A program made the translations under genes and the position numbers. Under the pieces are notes generated by a model. It did no database searches, was not told the origin of the DNA, and saw only the letters and a list, made by a program, of their open reading frames with translations. This document shows positions 11,538 through 22,927 of a stretch of 64,000 nt of DNA, piece after piece. This DNA is from Kalmusia sp. IMI 367209. Taxonomy: Eukaryota; Ascomycota; Dothideomycetes; Pleosporales; Didymosphaeriaceae. Every line of letters begins with the position of its first letter. The first letter of the stretch is position 1. The stretch spans positions 434,001-498,000 of the forward strand of contig JAPEUQ010000003.1 of NCBI GenBank assembly GCA_027946365.1. Reading direction: 5' to 3'.

Positions 11538-13347
11538 TGTGGGCTAGAGTTTTGTGGACTTTGAAATGAGAGCTGACTGTGGTCAGTATTTGGAGCAGAT
11601 GAAACGTTGGATGTGCAATTTTTGCGAATTTTTACCTACTATCTAGAATGATGGAATAATTTCTTCTCGTCAAACAGCGAGGTGATCTATCGTTTTATAG
11701 ACAACTTGGCAAGTCGCACGGACCAGAAGTTAGGTGCCCATAGGACATTTGCGACCCTATCTCTTGCTCAAACAAGTACCAAACTCTTCAGTTGCCTCAT
11801 AGGTTGTCGCACGAGATTAGGCAGTCGCCTATCAATAACATCATCCTGTGGGGGTCGCATTGAGATCCAAGTATCTGCCTAACACACTACAAGGAGTTTA
11901 CGCTGACCTAGGCGACACAGCCACTTCTGCCTAGGCATTGTGCCACCGCGCCACACGTTTTGAACCCTGTATAGGGCGCCGTGGGACTTTCTACCAGTTG
12001 CATGGTCACCTATGTTAGAGCGATACGGTAATAGTCGAGTCGTATAGGCCGAATAATTGGAAAGGTGTGCAATAAGTCGGGCCACTTTAGCGCTCGCTTG
12101 GATTATTTCACAAGTAAACCAAGCGAAGTCATCGTAACCAATCAAATGATAACGATGAGATCACATAGGCATACATTTCTATCCTCTCTTCACATACTGG
12201 AAATTTGATGCATCAAGCTTCTACATATCTTCTCAATCGACGTTTATTCGTCCTGTCCTTTCGAAATAAAAATCAACAGGTGCCACAGAAAGACGTACCT
12301 GAGCCTGTCAGCCGTTCTGACCGGCTTTTTTTTTTGAGGATAAAGCTGCATTATGCAACTTGGGGTGGATGTAGATTTAAACCTCTTTGCTGTAAACCGG
12401 CTTTACATATTGATGCTATACAGGCGAGATCGGACCTAAATTAGTGCTAATGGTCACGTGATGCTGTGTAGATCACGTGAGGGTATGAAGCCAAAAGAAC
12501 GAGCGCCCCGTCACCGTTATCATGACGGACCGTCTGAAGTATATCATCTCATACATAGCCAAGGAGAGATTTGTCGATGGAGTCAATCTCATCTATACTA
12601 GAACTCTCAACGGAGTTTTCGGACTCGATATCGAAGGCAGCAAAGCAGGCCTTAAACCCTAGATGGCAGTGGTAGTGTATCTATGTGAGCTGGATCGACG
12701 TGCAAAAGGCGAGCAAACCATCATCCCAGCAGGCGATCTAGAGGGCGAGGACCTTTAAGGACTTGTCGATCCTAGCCAGCGCATCAGGACAGTGCAGACC
12801 ATGGTGAGGCATGAGATCTAATCGAGAAGAAGCTGTATATCTAGTCTTTACTGAGCATACGCTTATAGGGTAATGCGTCTAATTATATACCTATAGAACG
12901 AATACTAAAGGCTTTACTAGCCACGCTACGCTACTTGTAGTATAAATATCGTTGACGTTGCGCTTAATCTTCTTCTGAATACCTCCAATGCCGTAATCAA
13001 GCCTTCATTGGCTTGTTCTCCCGGATCCAATGACGCATAACTAACTGGGCAATGGGCTGCATGTCATAAGAGCGCGAGATGGAATCGGCACTGAAAGGGG
13101 TTGACGACGGGATAGAATAAAATGCATGGATAAAAGAGAAGGGGTTGAGCTCTCCGCACGCTTTTCCGAACTAGAATGTGTCTTGGTATTTTCCGGTTCA
13201 CGAAGGATGGATATTAGATTTCCTGATGATCAAGAAAGAATATCATCGAAGGAGAGATACGCCGCATAACGGTTGTTTGCCTGAAATTGCTTGAATGATA
13301 TCATGGAGGTATATACACTATCTACCTACCATTCTCCTTTTTTTATT
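11538..13347. other. gene-free stretch
   Basis: 1.8 kb with no convincing gene. It contains a hairpin-capable inverted repeat (CCTAGGC..GCCTAGG, 11907-11935) and two CACGTG boxes 13 bases apart (12455-12460 and 12474-12479). A 47-codon open frame on the + strand at 12522 is followed by a second short frame; this could be a degraded coding fragment, but I cannot name it. Confidence 0.4.
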
Positions 13348-14421
13348 TCATGAACCACACGAGTTCTCACCTAACAGCGTCGTGTCACCAGAGATACCTT
13401 CTACTCTGCACTCCTCATCATGCACATGCACGGTAGGCAAGCTCATGGTACGGAACTTGAACGGCGAAGCGCCGAGACCCTGCAGGGCACGCTCCATAAG
13501 CGGCTTGAGAAAGGGCGCGCAAGCAGCAACGATGAGGCCAATCTCCTCGACGCGATACCACCACAGCAGGGGGACCCAATCCCTGAACTGCGCCTCTCGA
13601 GGGTTCCACGCGTTGATGTGGTAGATTTTCATGGCGCCGGCGAGGGCGGCGATGATGCCGAAGCTCATGAGCAGGATGCCAAGCATACGCTCTAGAAAGG
13701 GGCGGTTTAGCGACCAGAACAAATGGACGGGCATGCTGGCAAAGACGAGGTCGCTCAGCGTGCCGAAGCCTACTGTGGATTAGGGCTTTGTTGCCGAGAA
13801 CAGTGGTCGCGGCGAGAACCCACTTGCGTATATGTACCCGTAGCTCTGAGAGACAGCGGTCGACCAACACGTTGCATTTGGCACCGGCTCCCACTGAGCG
13901 CGGACGGGGCGGCACTGCAGCAGAGCGAAGAGGTTGGCCCCGATGGGCATGATGACTTGGATGGCGATCAGGATCCGGAGCGTGATTCTCCAGGCCTTGG
14001 AGATGGGGAAGAGAAGGAGCATGCTTCCTATGGATATGCGTGCCAGCGATGATGCCCAGAATGCTAAGAGTCCTAGGGCAAAGAGAAGCTTTCCGATTGT
14101 GATTCGAGCCGCCGGAGAAATGTATTCGTCGTAGCCTGACACGCCAAGCTTGATGGAGCGTAGTAGAAGAGATATTGTGATGAGTTCGCAGACCTAAAAG
14201 ATTGGTCTCGGCGTGGTGGCAGAAGGGGGCGAGTGTTGGAATCGACTTACTAGGCCGGCCGTCACGAAGTAGTCCGGGGCAGCTAGCTTGAACACAGGAC
14301 GCACCCTAGTGTACATGCGGACGGCGTAGGTGAAAAGGGCGATTGAAAGTAGAAACAAAACCCCGACGAGTCCCGGAGTCGCATTGCTGGCATTTGGCTG
14401 CGTGTGCTGTTCTGTCGCCAT
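13348..14421 (-). CDS. rhodopsin-like fungal integral membrane protein
   Basis: Three exons, complement(join(13348..13772,13824..14193,14251..14421)), give 321 aa. The protein has the layout of the fungal rhodopsin domain family (SAT4/PTH11-related): a short N-terminus before TM1 (GVLFLLSIALFTYAVRMYTR), then FKLAAPDYFVTAG. TM3 includes SSLARISIGSML; the segment LLQCRPVRAQWEPVPNATCW has the typical conserved cysteines between TM4 and TM5; later come LSDLVFASMPVHLFWSLN and YRVEEIGLIVAACAPFLKPL. About seven membrane segments are expected, in the plasma membrane. Members are thought to be receptor-like or of unknown role. Splice sites are canonical (GTAAGT, GTGGGT) and the gene looks intact. Confidence 0.85.
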
Positions 14422-16692
14422 GGCGCGAACGCACGCAAGATATCCAGGTCGATCAATAGACCGTGGAGCATTCGAAGAGGGAGGGGGGTGCGCGGAGCTG
14501 CGGCGGCGATCTTGTATTCATCACTGCGGAATGCGGTTGCGTGCCGTTGCTGCATTCGTATGCGTCGCAAGGAGTGGCAAGACGGTGACGGCTTGATCGG
14601 TGTGCGAAGGACTGAGGACTGGGAAGGCCATCGCTTTCACATGGCGACGTAGGTTTAAGGCGACCTCGCATCGTGATCGCAGCGTCGTCCAAGCGCGTGG
14701 AGGCGAGCTCGGCGTGCATAAGTTCGAAGATCCATTTAGGGGGAGGAAACCGGGGCAGCGCGCAATGTGCATCACGGACCACACGATTGCGCTGATCTCC
14801 CCCAACTGACCTTGCAGTCCTCGCAATATTTATCGCACAGCGGACGACTCGACGGGCAGCGCAGCAGGCACAATCAAGGAATGAGATCTGAGACTGGCAT
14901 CCTTCTCTGTCTGAGACTCACGATCGCAGTTGTGGCCGCTGCCGGCTGACCTTCATCTTGTCCCAACGCCAAAGCGCTGATCGTCGAAATGGCAGCGAGG
15001 GCTAATAACGCGCGGCGTCCGCAATGGGGCTAACCACGGCATCGGATACGACGACCGGCATAATGGATGCCATTTCTCGCTTTTCTTTTTCGGCGCGATG
15101 CGCTTCGGACCGTCCCCATTGGCGGGCGTGCGCTCGGCCGCTCTGCCGACGTCGCCGCCAACATTTTACGCTTGCTCTTTCACATCGAAACAAGCCTGCC
15201 TCTTGGGTGGTTTTTGAGCGCAGAGTCAACCATGGAGTATGCAGAGGGCCAGTAGGTCTCGATGCCCAACCCTTCCTCACCGATGACTTCGCACCTGAGG
15301 ACTGAAATTCGTTTCGCGGAAGCGGGAAGGCGTTCCGTTGTGTCCGCGATTCAGCATGCCGCTAGATTTCCCCAATGATCAATACATCGACTCCAATCTT
15401 CTATAGACATTGGCTCTTGCTGCCGCGTGGTCTGAACATGCTGTCACTCACTACGCATGCTCCGGCTTTCCTTGCAAGTTGCTTATTCAGCAGTGCATCG
15501 GACACACCTTTGCGAAGCACATCGATTCCGCGGAAAGCAAGAGGTGAGCTCCCACCCCATGTATCCCACTGCACATGCGACTGATTCTGCACCTCGAGCA
15601 CCAGCATTTGCCCCCGGGAAATCGACCAAAACACATCCTCGATGCGATGCGATGCACGATAATAGCTGCGTCGCCATCGGGTGGCGATTTCGCATGCGCC
15701 GAGTAGAAGCGCTCGGCAGCCCTTCTAGAATCGGATTTTCAGGAATCTAAATATGGAATGGCTAGGTGAACACGCCTGTTTGAAGGACATCTGCGATTGG
15801 GAGGATCCCCATGTGTGAGCATAGCAGTCCCTTGCCTTCGATCAAGGGTCAGCAGCCATAGGCGCGTTTGATGCGCTCGAGCTTGAGCGAGCTGCTCAGG
15901 TAAATATAGCTTCACAAACTTGCTGCGTTTCACGTCAACGTTACCTTGAGAAATGCGACCGACGTTCAACGAGCGTCTTGCACCGAGCGAGGGACGAGCG
16001 GTCAAGTGTGAAATAGATTATGTTAACGCTGGGCTCAGAACCAGGACGTGTAGACTATTGCGGGCTTGCCACCCAGTATATTGATTCTTTTATACCGAGA
16101 GCTAACAGAAGCTAAAATCGTGGTGTAAGTCTACAGCACGAAAGTTTTTATCATGGCCAACTTTATGGCTTATGACGACGATTCGTTGTGTTGTACCTTT
16201 TACCACATACCGGTGTTCAACATCGCAACCGCTTACCTAAGGGAAAGTACATGCGCATCACCAACACTACCATTGCAACAAATCACGCTCCCTCCACGCT
16301 TAAACGCAAGTGCTCCCGTAGCCTTATAGGAGATCACAACCTCATCGATCTCACCGACTAATGTGATGGCCTCACACAAGAAGTCAGCACGCTCAGCTTG
16401 TCCATCGACTCGCCCCACCGTTAATAGAAGAATCAGAAACAGGTACTACACACTACGACCAAGTTCCAGTTCATCAGATAGAATCCAAGCGCTCAAAAGC
16501 ATCTTGAAAGAATCTTTCCTCGAAGAAGGCAATCTTCCGACGTGTCTCTACGTTGTTTTGGTCATCAAAGGGGAGGGTGGACCTTGTACACCAATGCTCT
16601 ACGACAATATCAAGATTCCGGCAAATATAGGCTACGATGAAGAAAATCGTATGCTTACTCTAATTACTAGTGGTACATCGGTTGATTCATAG
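14422..16692. other. gene-free, locally GC-rich stretch
   Basis: From about 14.4 to 15.7 kb the sequence is GC- and CpG-rich, so several short frames stay open on both strands at once. None has a family motif or a clean splice-extended model. At 16233-16418 (-) and 16363-16692 (+) two overlapping frames of 60-110 codons remain unexplained; I cannot tell which strand, if either, codes. Confidence 0.35.
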
Positions 16693-19545
16693 TTCGAAGG
16701 GGGTGGGACATGAACACAGTTGGTGATTGAGTATTCTTACACATTTTATCGGGGTCTACACTACATTCGTCAAACATTTATTTTTATTTCTTGCTCTCAT
16801 TGACTGTCCGTATGTCTTACTTTACCCCTTTCCCGCATTTCTTCAGCTTCGTCTAGGTGAAATTACCTTCTGCCAGCCTCACTTCATTTTTATCTGATCC
16901 CTTACTTGCTACGCATCTAACAACTTATTTATGTACTTGTTGTCATCCTTGGTGTTTTTCTTGACGACTAGTTAGTCTGACTTGTAGGATTGTGTACACT
17001 TACTGTAAGACACAATTATCTACGACCAGAAGCTGCGCTACTTTCTAAAAACGCTATACATGCTACAATACCTAACCTCTAAGCTGCATTACAGCTCGTC
17101 CTAGCATATGCTTGTTCAGATAATCCTGCCATTCGTGTGTTTGAACTGATTTGACCAACCACTTGAGCTCTGCGCAGTGCGAAAAAAGCTCCGTCTTCAG
17201 CACCCTAGTGAGTTAACCAGTGTGTAGACCATTATTGACACGATCGAGGCTTCGAGAATATGTCAGTGTCATACCTTCAATGTCGAATGGGTAGATTCTC
17301 ATCGGCCAGAATAATAGTACAAAATAAGCAAAGATTGATTTGGGTTGGGACTGATAGTCTAAGGTAATATGGGCTGAGTCGAGATCAGTGTGCGGTGGCT
17401 GGAGGTTTCGACATAGTGGGCTGAAGTGTGTAGTCGCAGCTCAACCCACTGCGCCTCAGATCGTACCTTTATACTTGAGCTCCTGTGTTTGAGCATGCGC
17501 GTTTTTCTCGACGTTCGTTCAGTGCCGTTTAAGCTCATCGCACTATACATCTTGGCTCAGCCGACCGTACTAAAGCTCAACCCCACTATGACTTGGCTTC
17601 CTCACGACATGACATGTCTAAATCTCACAGTACTAAACCTAAACCTAGATGACTAAGTTCTTTAAGCGGTCTTTTCATTATTCAGTCCCGCCGAACACGT
17701 CTTCTCAACTCATCTCTCCACCACTTCCGATTACGCAGGTCCCATCGTACACTTGGCGGCGTCCCACTTAACGTCCCGGCTCAGCCCACTAACTTTTGAG
17801 GTCGGCCGACTAACCCGCGCAAATGAGTCGTTGCCTGGTCTTGATTGAGCGTGCTCAAACCTCATATTCAAGCCAAATGAAATTTTCTATATATTTCTAA
17901 CTCCATCTTATAATGGAGTTCGTCTTTAGACCATGGCCATGCCTCTCTTCAACGTTTTTGTTATTTGATAACACGTTAAAGATTAATAGTGATTCGAGAT
18001 TAAAAGGATGGATACGTGGATACGCTTTAGTAAGATCAAGCTCTAGCGTGGTAGGCTGGGTTATATATTAGGAGAATTAAAATGTCACGCACGTACTAGT
18101 AGTTACTAGATAGGAAATATGAAAGTAATCATGGGCGATACCCTTGATCGACGAAGTCTTGCAATAATGTCGTCTGCCACGTTCTTATGCATGTGTTAAT
18201 GTTGCAGAGCTAGCTCCACTTCTAATTGCTGGCTGCACAGCCTGTAGATTTCTCTTGGTTGTCTCATCCATCTTTCACCGTTATGGGGCTGATTTATGCA
18301 GTGTTTAAATGAAATCACAGGCATTTTCCTTTCGGTATGCCTTGTCGTCAAATTGAGAAGCGCTTTTACGCTTAGGGTATAAGTAAATGAGGTCCTTGTT
18401 GGTAGGAAACGGTGAAGACGCTGAAAGTGTGAGAGCCCAGTAAAACAAAGATGCCAAGGCAACAAGAGGAATCTAAAAAAGTGGATTATTGAACACGAAT
18501 TCGGCAGATAATGCGGGACACCGTCCCTCGTGGCCGCTCTTCCTAGATCTTGGTGAATCCCAAAGGGTCTTCTCGATGATCCTTGTAGTCAAATATTACC
18601 AGATTTGCTAGCATGCCCAGCCGGAAGAGTATCTAAAACGTAAAATCTTGAATCGTGTCTGTGGCGGTGAGTTAGCAACAAAGCTAGTCAACCTGCGAAG
18701 GGGGTTGTGTGAGTTAGACCGACGGACGTAAGCATTCTAATTTAGGCAACCCACTAGTTTGTCGGCCCCACCTACACCTCCCAGCAAAGCTGCGTCGTCA
18801 TGATCGAATCGGAAAATTAGGATCTGTTCCGCAATAATGCATAATTTGGTAGATCTACTGATCTTGTTGTAGCCATCAATAGTAAAAGTCACTACGGACG
18901 TACAACTGGTTCTGAACTGGTCACCTCGAAGATATGTCTATCAAAACGACCCAGCAATCCAGTGGGGGCTCTCATCGAGGAAATCGTACAAGATACCAAT
19001 AGTGAAGATTTTAGGGCTGCCTTATTTTGACGCTCCATCAGAGATGGCATTCACAGCTAAGGAGTGCACCTAGGTAAGAATAGCCCTATGCCGACTACCC
19101 CGCGTAGCTTCTATAGGCCTTACTAGAAACGGTTTCTCGTTCAATCTGATTAATCTTCAAATATTCAGCCTCCGTTACTGGAATCGGCATTGATGCGCGC
19201 GGTAGCCGCACTGCCAGCCTGATTGTTACACGAAGAGACCTCCTCAGCTTTAGGCGAACCCAGCTGCCCCAAAAAACTGGAGAGTAAGCTGAGAGGATTC
19301 ATAGAAGTCCCAATTAATAACAACACTTGCGAGCACAAGGTAGGACATTGTACGTCACTGTGAAGGCACAGCAGCGCTGTCTCGAAATACTACGCAAGGG
19401 ATTGAACGAGCAAGTCAACGAGCCTACAGTATAAAGACACGCAGAATTCCACAATGAAAGCGGCATCATCCAGCAAATACACAGCAACTTCACTACATCA
19501 CCAAAAGCCTCTTTGGTATCTATCATTTCAAACAACTCTATCAAC
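16693..19545. other. gene-free stretch
   Basis: 2.85 kb with stops in all frames and no recognisable gene, RNA gene or terminal repeat. Composition is more AT-rich than the flanks. It may be old transposon-derived sequence, but I see no diagnostic transposase or reverse-transcriptase remnant. Confidence 0.4.
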
Positions 19546-19990
19546 ATGCATTTCTCTACCATTCTCATTGCTGCCTCATCAGCCGGCTCCGCTCTCGCCA
19601 TCTGCCCAGGCTTCAACTACGGCATTGGTGGTCAGCAGAAGCTCTCAAGCACAGTTAGCAGATGGAACGTCTACGATGATAATTGCAAGGTCGTAGATAG
19701 CCTGACAACCACCAAGAACCCATGCACGCAGGGCATCTTCGGCTGCTCACCCCCGCCGATCAAATTCAATAGCTACAAGAACACCTTCAATGGCCTGAAG
19801 TGAGTTTAGAATTATGAAGAGCTCAGATTCTTCGATGATACTAACGCGGTGACAGGTACAAGTGCCGCACAGATTCTCGCTCTGGTAAATGCGGAAGCGA
19901 TGCCATCTCAGTTTGCGTAAGTTCTCTTCAAGATGTTATATTCGGCCATTGACTGATGACTATATACAGTGCCGAAACGACGGAAACTAG
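19546..19990 (+). CDS. small secreted cysteine-rich protein (candidate effector)
   Basis: Three exons, join(19546..19799,19856..19916,19970..19990), encode 111 aa. The start gives a clear signal peptide (MHFSTILIAASSAGSALA) with likely cleavage after LA. The mature chain of about 93 residues has eight cysteines, ending in a CC pair (SVCCRND), enough for four disulfides. Introns are canonical (GTGAGT..CAG, GTAAGT..CAG); the last exon is only 21 nt, so an automatic annotator could miss it. Size, secretion and cysteine content fit fungal effectors or antimicrobial proteins. No named family is recognised. It sits alone in a gene-poor region. Confidence 0.75.
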
Positions 19991-21577
19991 ACTCCCTTCA
20001 CGAATCCTATCGAGATCATGGTCAAGTTTCTGGATGAACACTCGGAATCTGGTATGCGCTAGGGGAAGTCGATGTGGGCGATTGCATTGCCATTATCGGC
20101 ATACACATTCCTTTCGTGGCATTTTCGCATAGCACAGTCTTTAGCATAGAAAATTTAGGGCCCTTTCTTAAAATGTCTAGAGTTCTCACGTCCCTTCACA
20201 CATTAACCCTCCGCCGATCATTCTTGTAGGAAAGTAACAGAATAAAGCCTCTTCATATCGTGCATCCTTCGGCACAAGTCCCACCCTTACTTTATACTTT
20301 GTCGTCTGACCCTAGATCTCGGACCAATTTAGTCATCAATCAGCGTAACAAACAATCAACAGCAAATGTGGCAACCACCTGAACATCCCTGTGACTTCGC
20401 TTCATACATTGACTTAATCCGTGATCTTCCTCCTCACCTCTTCGTTTTCTTCTATCTACTTCATCAGCATAGCATATACTGACTGCTGGAAATTGGGGGC
20501 CAACGTAGCCTCAAGGATATTACATTCATCTTCGGCCAGCTAGTGAGGAACAGTAACGCTATGGCGGATTCAAATTTGAGAGAATAGGATTATATACCAA
20601 TCCTAAGGCAAAACAATTGATTGTATGATCAGCTCTTATCCATGGACATGTAGGCTTCCTCTTCCTGCATCGTACACGGTATACCCTAGCGCTAGATCTT
20701 TTGGAGGCGCATTTCCCATGCTGCAGCTGCAACCGGAGATTTAGATTAAGATAGCAGAAGTTGCGAAAGCTAGCGCCTGCTATCCTTGGGTCCCTGATTG
20801 GACGCATGAGAAGCATATGAACGCGCCCACCAATCAAACGTACACGTTTTGTACGAGTATACAACTGTTCGGTGATTGGAATAATTCCAGTGCAGACCAA
20901 CCGAAATGGGAAAATGAAAAGTGGAGTATCAAGCGACCAGTATCTATTTCCTTTTCCATCTCAATAACAAATGGATGAATTAGCTCATTTTAAAACAAAT
21001 GGAGTCGAATATGAGTATGCATGACTTGCTCTAGCCGTGTTTGGGGGCGAGCCAGCCTATCCATCCCCGCTGACGAATCAGAGAGTGCATGTGTCTCATG
21101 TGCGGAAAACTTGACACACGCAATTAGCTAGCAGGACGCTGCATTCGCGGCGCCTATTCTCATCCTTAAAAATCATTATCATTATGCCCAAATACTATCA
21201 TACCAAATTACTACCTCTGTCGAAAAATTTAGACCAACTATCTACACGCCGTACTCATGTTTGAAGCTCGACTTTAGCTAACATTTTTTTCTTGCGCTCG
21301 CGAATATTGCCTGACAGCCCGTCCAAACCATCACTGAACTAAGTATCTTTCAACTTCACTTAACCTTTGCTACTCAATATGAGTGGTTAACTCGGTTTCA
21401 CGATTCAGAGCGCGAGTGTGACCAGCAATCACCAGGCTTCTAACCAGAGTACTCGGTCGACAGGATAACTTTCCCTATTTGAACCGGTGGACCTTATTTC
21501 ACACTCCGTTCTTAGGATGCAAACTCATTACCTCTACCATCATCACAATCGACTCAATGTCTTTCCTATATCCGCAC
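19991..21577. other. gene-free stretch
   Basis: 1.6 kb between the secreted protein and the Ser/Thr-rich membrane protein. I see no supported gene; it contains the 3' regions of both neighbours. Confidence 0.45.
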
Positions 21578-22438
21578 TTACTTAATCTTCGGGCTCACCT
21601 GTTCCGGTAACTCATGTCTTAGTCCGTCATTTCCCATCTCAGCAACAGGTGTCGCTGCTGGAAGCTCCTGTGCTGTAGGCGCGTCATGCTTGAAGGATGT
21701 CTCGTACGGCGTGTATTGAGGAGGCCGAGAAGACCTTCGAAAGACCGCATAGCCTATTATGCCACCAACGAGTAGAATAAACGGTATGCCGACGCCTAGA
21801 CCAACACCGAGTCCAACCTTTAGTGTCGCTTTGTCATCGCTGCCCCCAGCGCTGGGGTTTGTGGGTACGGGGTCCGACGTGGAAGGTGTTGTTGCGATAC
21901 TAGATGTGCTGGAAGAAGAACTGGGGGTAGTGCTTGAGTGTGAAGACGTTGAAGGCGAGGTAGTCGAGGTAGTCGAGGATGCGGAAGAACTCATGCTTGT
22001 AGGTGCCGAAGATGTGCTCAGCGCATCTCTGATAAAAACCGCGCCGCTATCAAAACCTAAGGTACCAGCAACGAGGTTGAAGTGGAAGCCATTGGCTTTT
22101 GTCAGATCTTCCAATGTATGCGGGGCCCAGATGTAGCTTCCTGGATCAATCACGTTCGCTGTCCGCACACATTAGCGAAGCGCACAAAAGGCCCAGATGG
22201 GCTACTCTTCCATCACCGACGTACAAAGTAGTACTTCCTGAGCCCAGCCGCCGTCGCCTTTGTCTTGCCATAAATTCAATGTCACTGGTACCGATCCGCA
22301 ATCATCGCATCGCCATTTAATTTCTACCGACTCGTCCATCACGACGTCCAATCCAGCAGGTGGAGGAATAGTGAACTCATTGTTGGCGTAAACCCAGTTT
22401 AAAATAGAGAAGAGACTGAAGATCAACGTAATACGCAT
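21578..22438 (-). CDS. Ser/Thr-rich single-pass surface protein
   Basis: Two exons, complement(join(21578..22158,22225..22438)), give 264 aa; the intron has GTACGT and CAG. An N-terminal signal peptide (MRITLIFSLFSILNWVYA) leads a short beta-rich ectodomain, including FTIPPPAGLDVV and VEIKWRC, then PGSYIWAPHTL. This resembles the Kre9/Knh1-like wall-associated domain. A stretch of about 60 residues is almost entirely Ser and Thr and is likely heavily O-mannosylated. It is followed by one hydrophobic helix (VGLGVGLGVGIPFILLVGGI) and a cytosolic tail of about 50 residues. The arrangement suggests a cell-surface or wall sensor. Family call is tentative; the architecture is clear. Confidence 0.8.
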
Positions 22439-22927
22439 ATTTTAATTGCGTTACTGGCATCGAAACAAGACTCCGGAGAAGGGAGATTGATCGTTGCAAG
22501 GCTGGGCGCTACGGCCGGGCTGAACCTTTTATACGGCTGTGGGGGTTATAAGGTGATGGCGCCTGCATCTCGCTTCGCCCCCACACCCATGCTACCCCAT
22601 GCTAACCCATGCCACTTGCTGTATGAAACACTAGACTACATTAGGTACACTATATGACTTCACCTATAGATGTATTAGAAATAGCAGAGGAAGTGGAGAA
22701 CTGTAAATGCCATGTACTCCTATGTTCTTATTCCTCCTAACTAAATCTAGCGTGTGCACTAGGAGGAAGAAGAGAGTAGATCCAGTATTTCAGTAGCCAG
22801 GATAATCGAACGCATCGCGATTGACGGAACTACCTAGTTCAACGAGGCTACGGCCTTTGTCACAACGTTGTGAATTATATCAGCTCACTCCCAAAACAAG
22901 CTTTCATGTCACGTGTATGTGCATAAT
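22439..22927. other. intergenic region with short tandem repeat
   Basis: Contains the promoter of the Ser/Thr-rich protein. Around 22586-22613 a 10-base unit (CCCATGCTAM) is repeated about three times. Nothing else is recognisable. Confidence 0.5.

Noticed and set aside
12522..12760. Short + strand frames in a gene-free stretch
   Set aside because: A 47-codon frame starting MTDRLKYIISY followed by another; too short, no motif, likely decayed sequence.
13418..13915. 165-codon arginine-rich frame on the - strand
   Set aside because: Overlaps two exons of the rhodopsin-like gene in another frame and shows no family motif.
15401..15634. 77-codon - strand frame (MFWSISRGQMLVLEVQNQ)
   Set aside because: Looks mildly protein-like, but the region is GC-rich with open frames on both strands and no motif or splice context.
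16233..16692. Overlapping frames on both strands of 60-110 codons
   Set aside because: Neither has a recognisable domain; strand cannot be chosen, so no gene is called.
17359..17656. Possible transposon or LTR remnant
   Set aside because: No terminal repeats, target-site duplications or enzyme motifs found by eye.
21759..22136. 125-codon Val/Glu-rich + strand frame
   Set aside because: Antisense of the Ser/Thr-rich repeat region of the surface protein.
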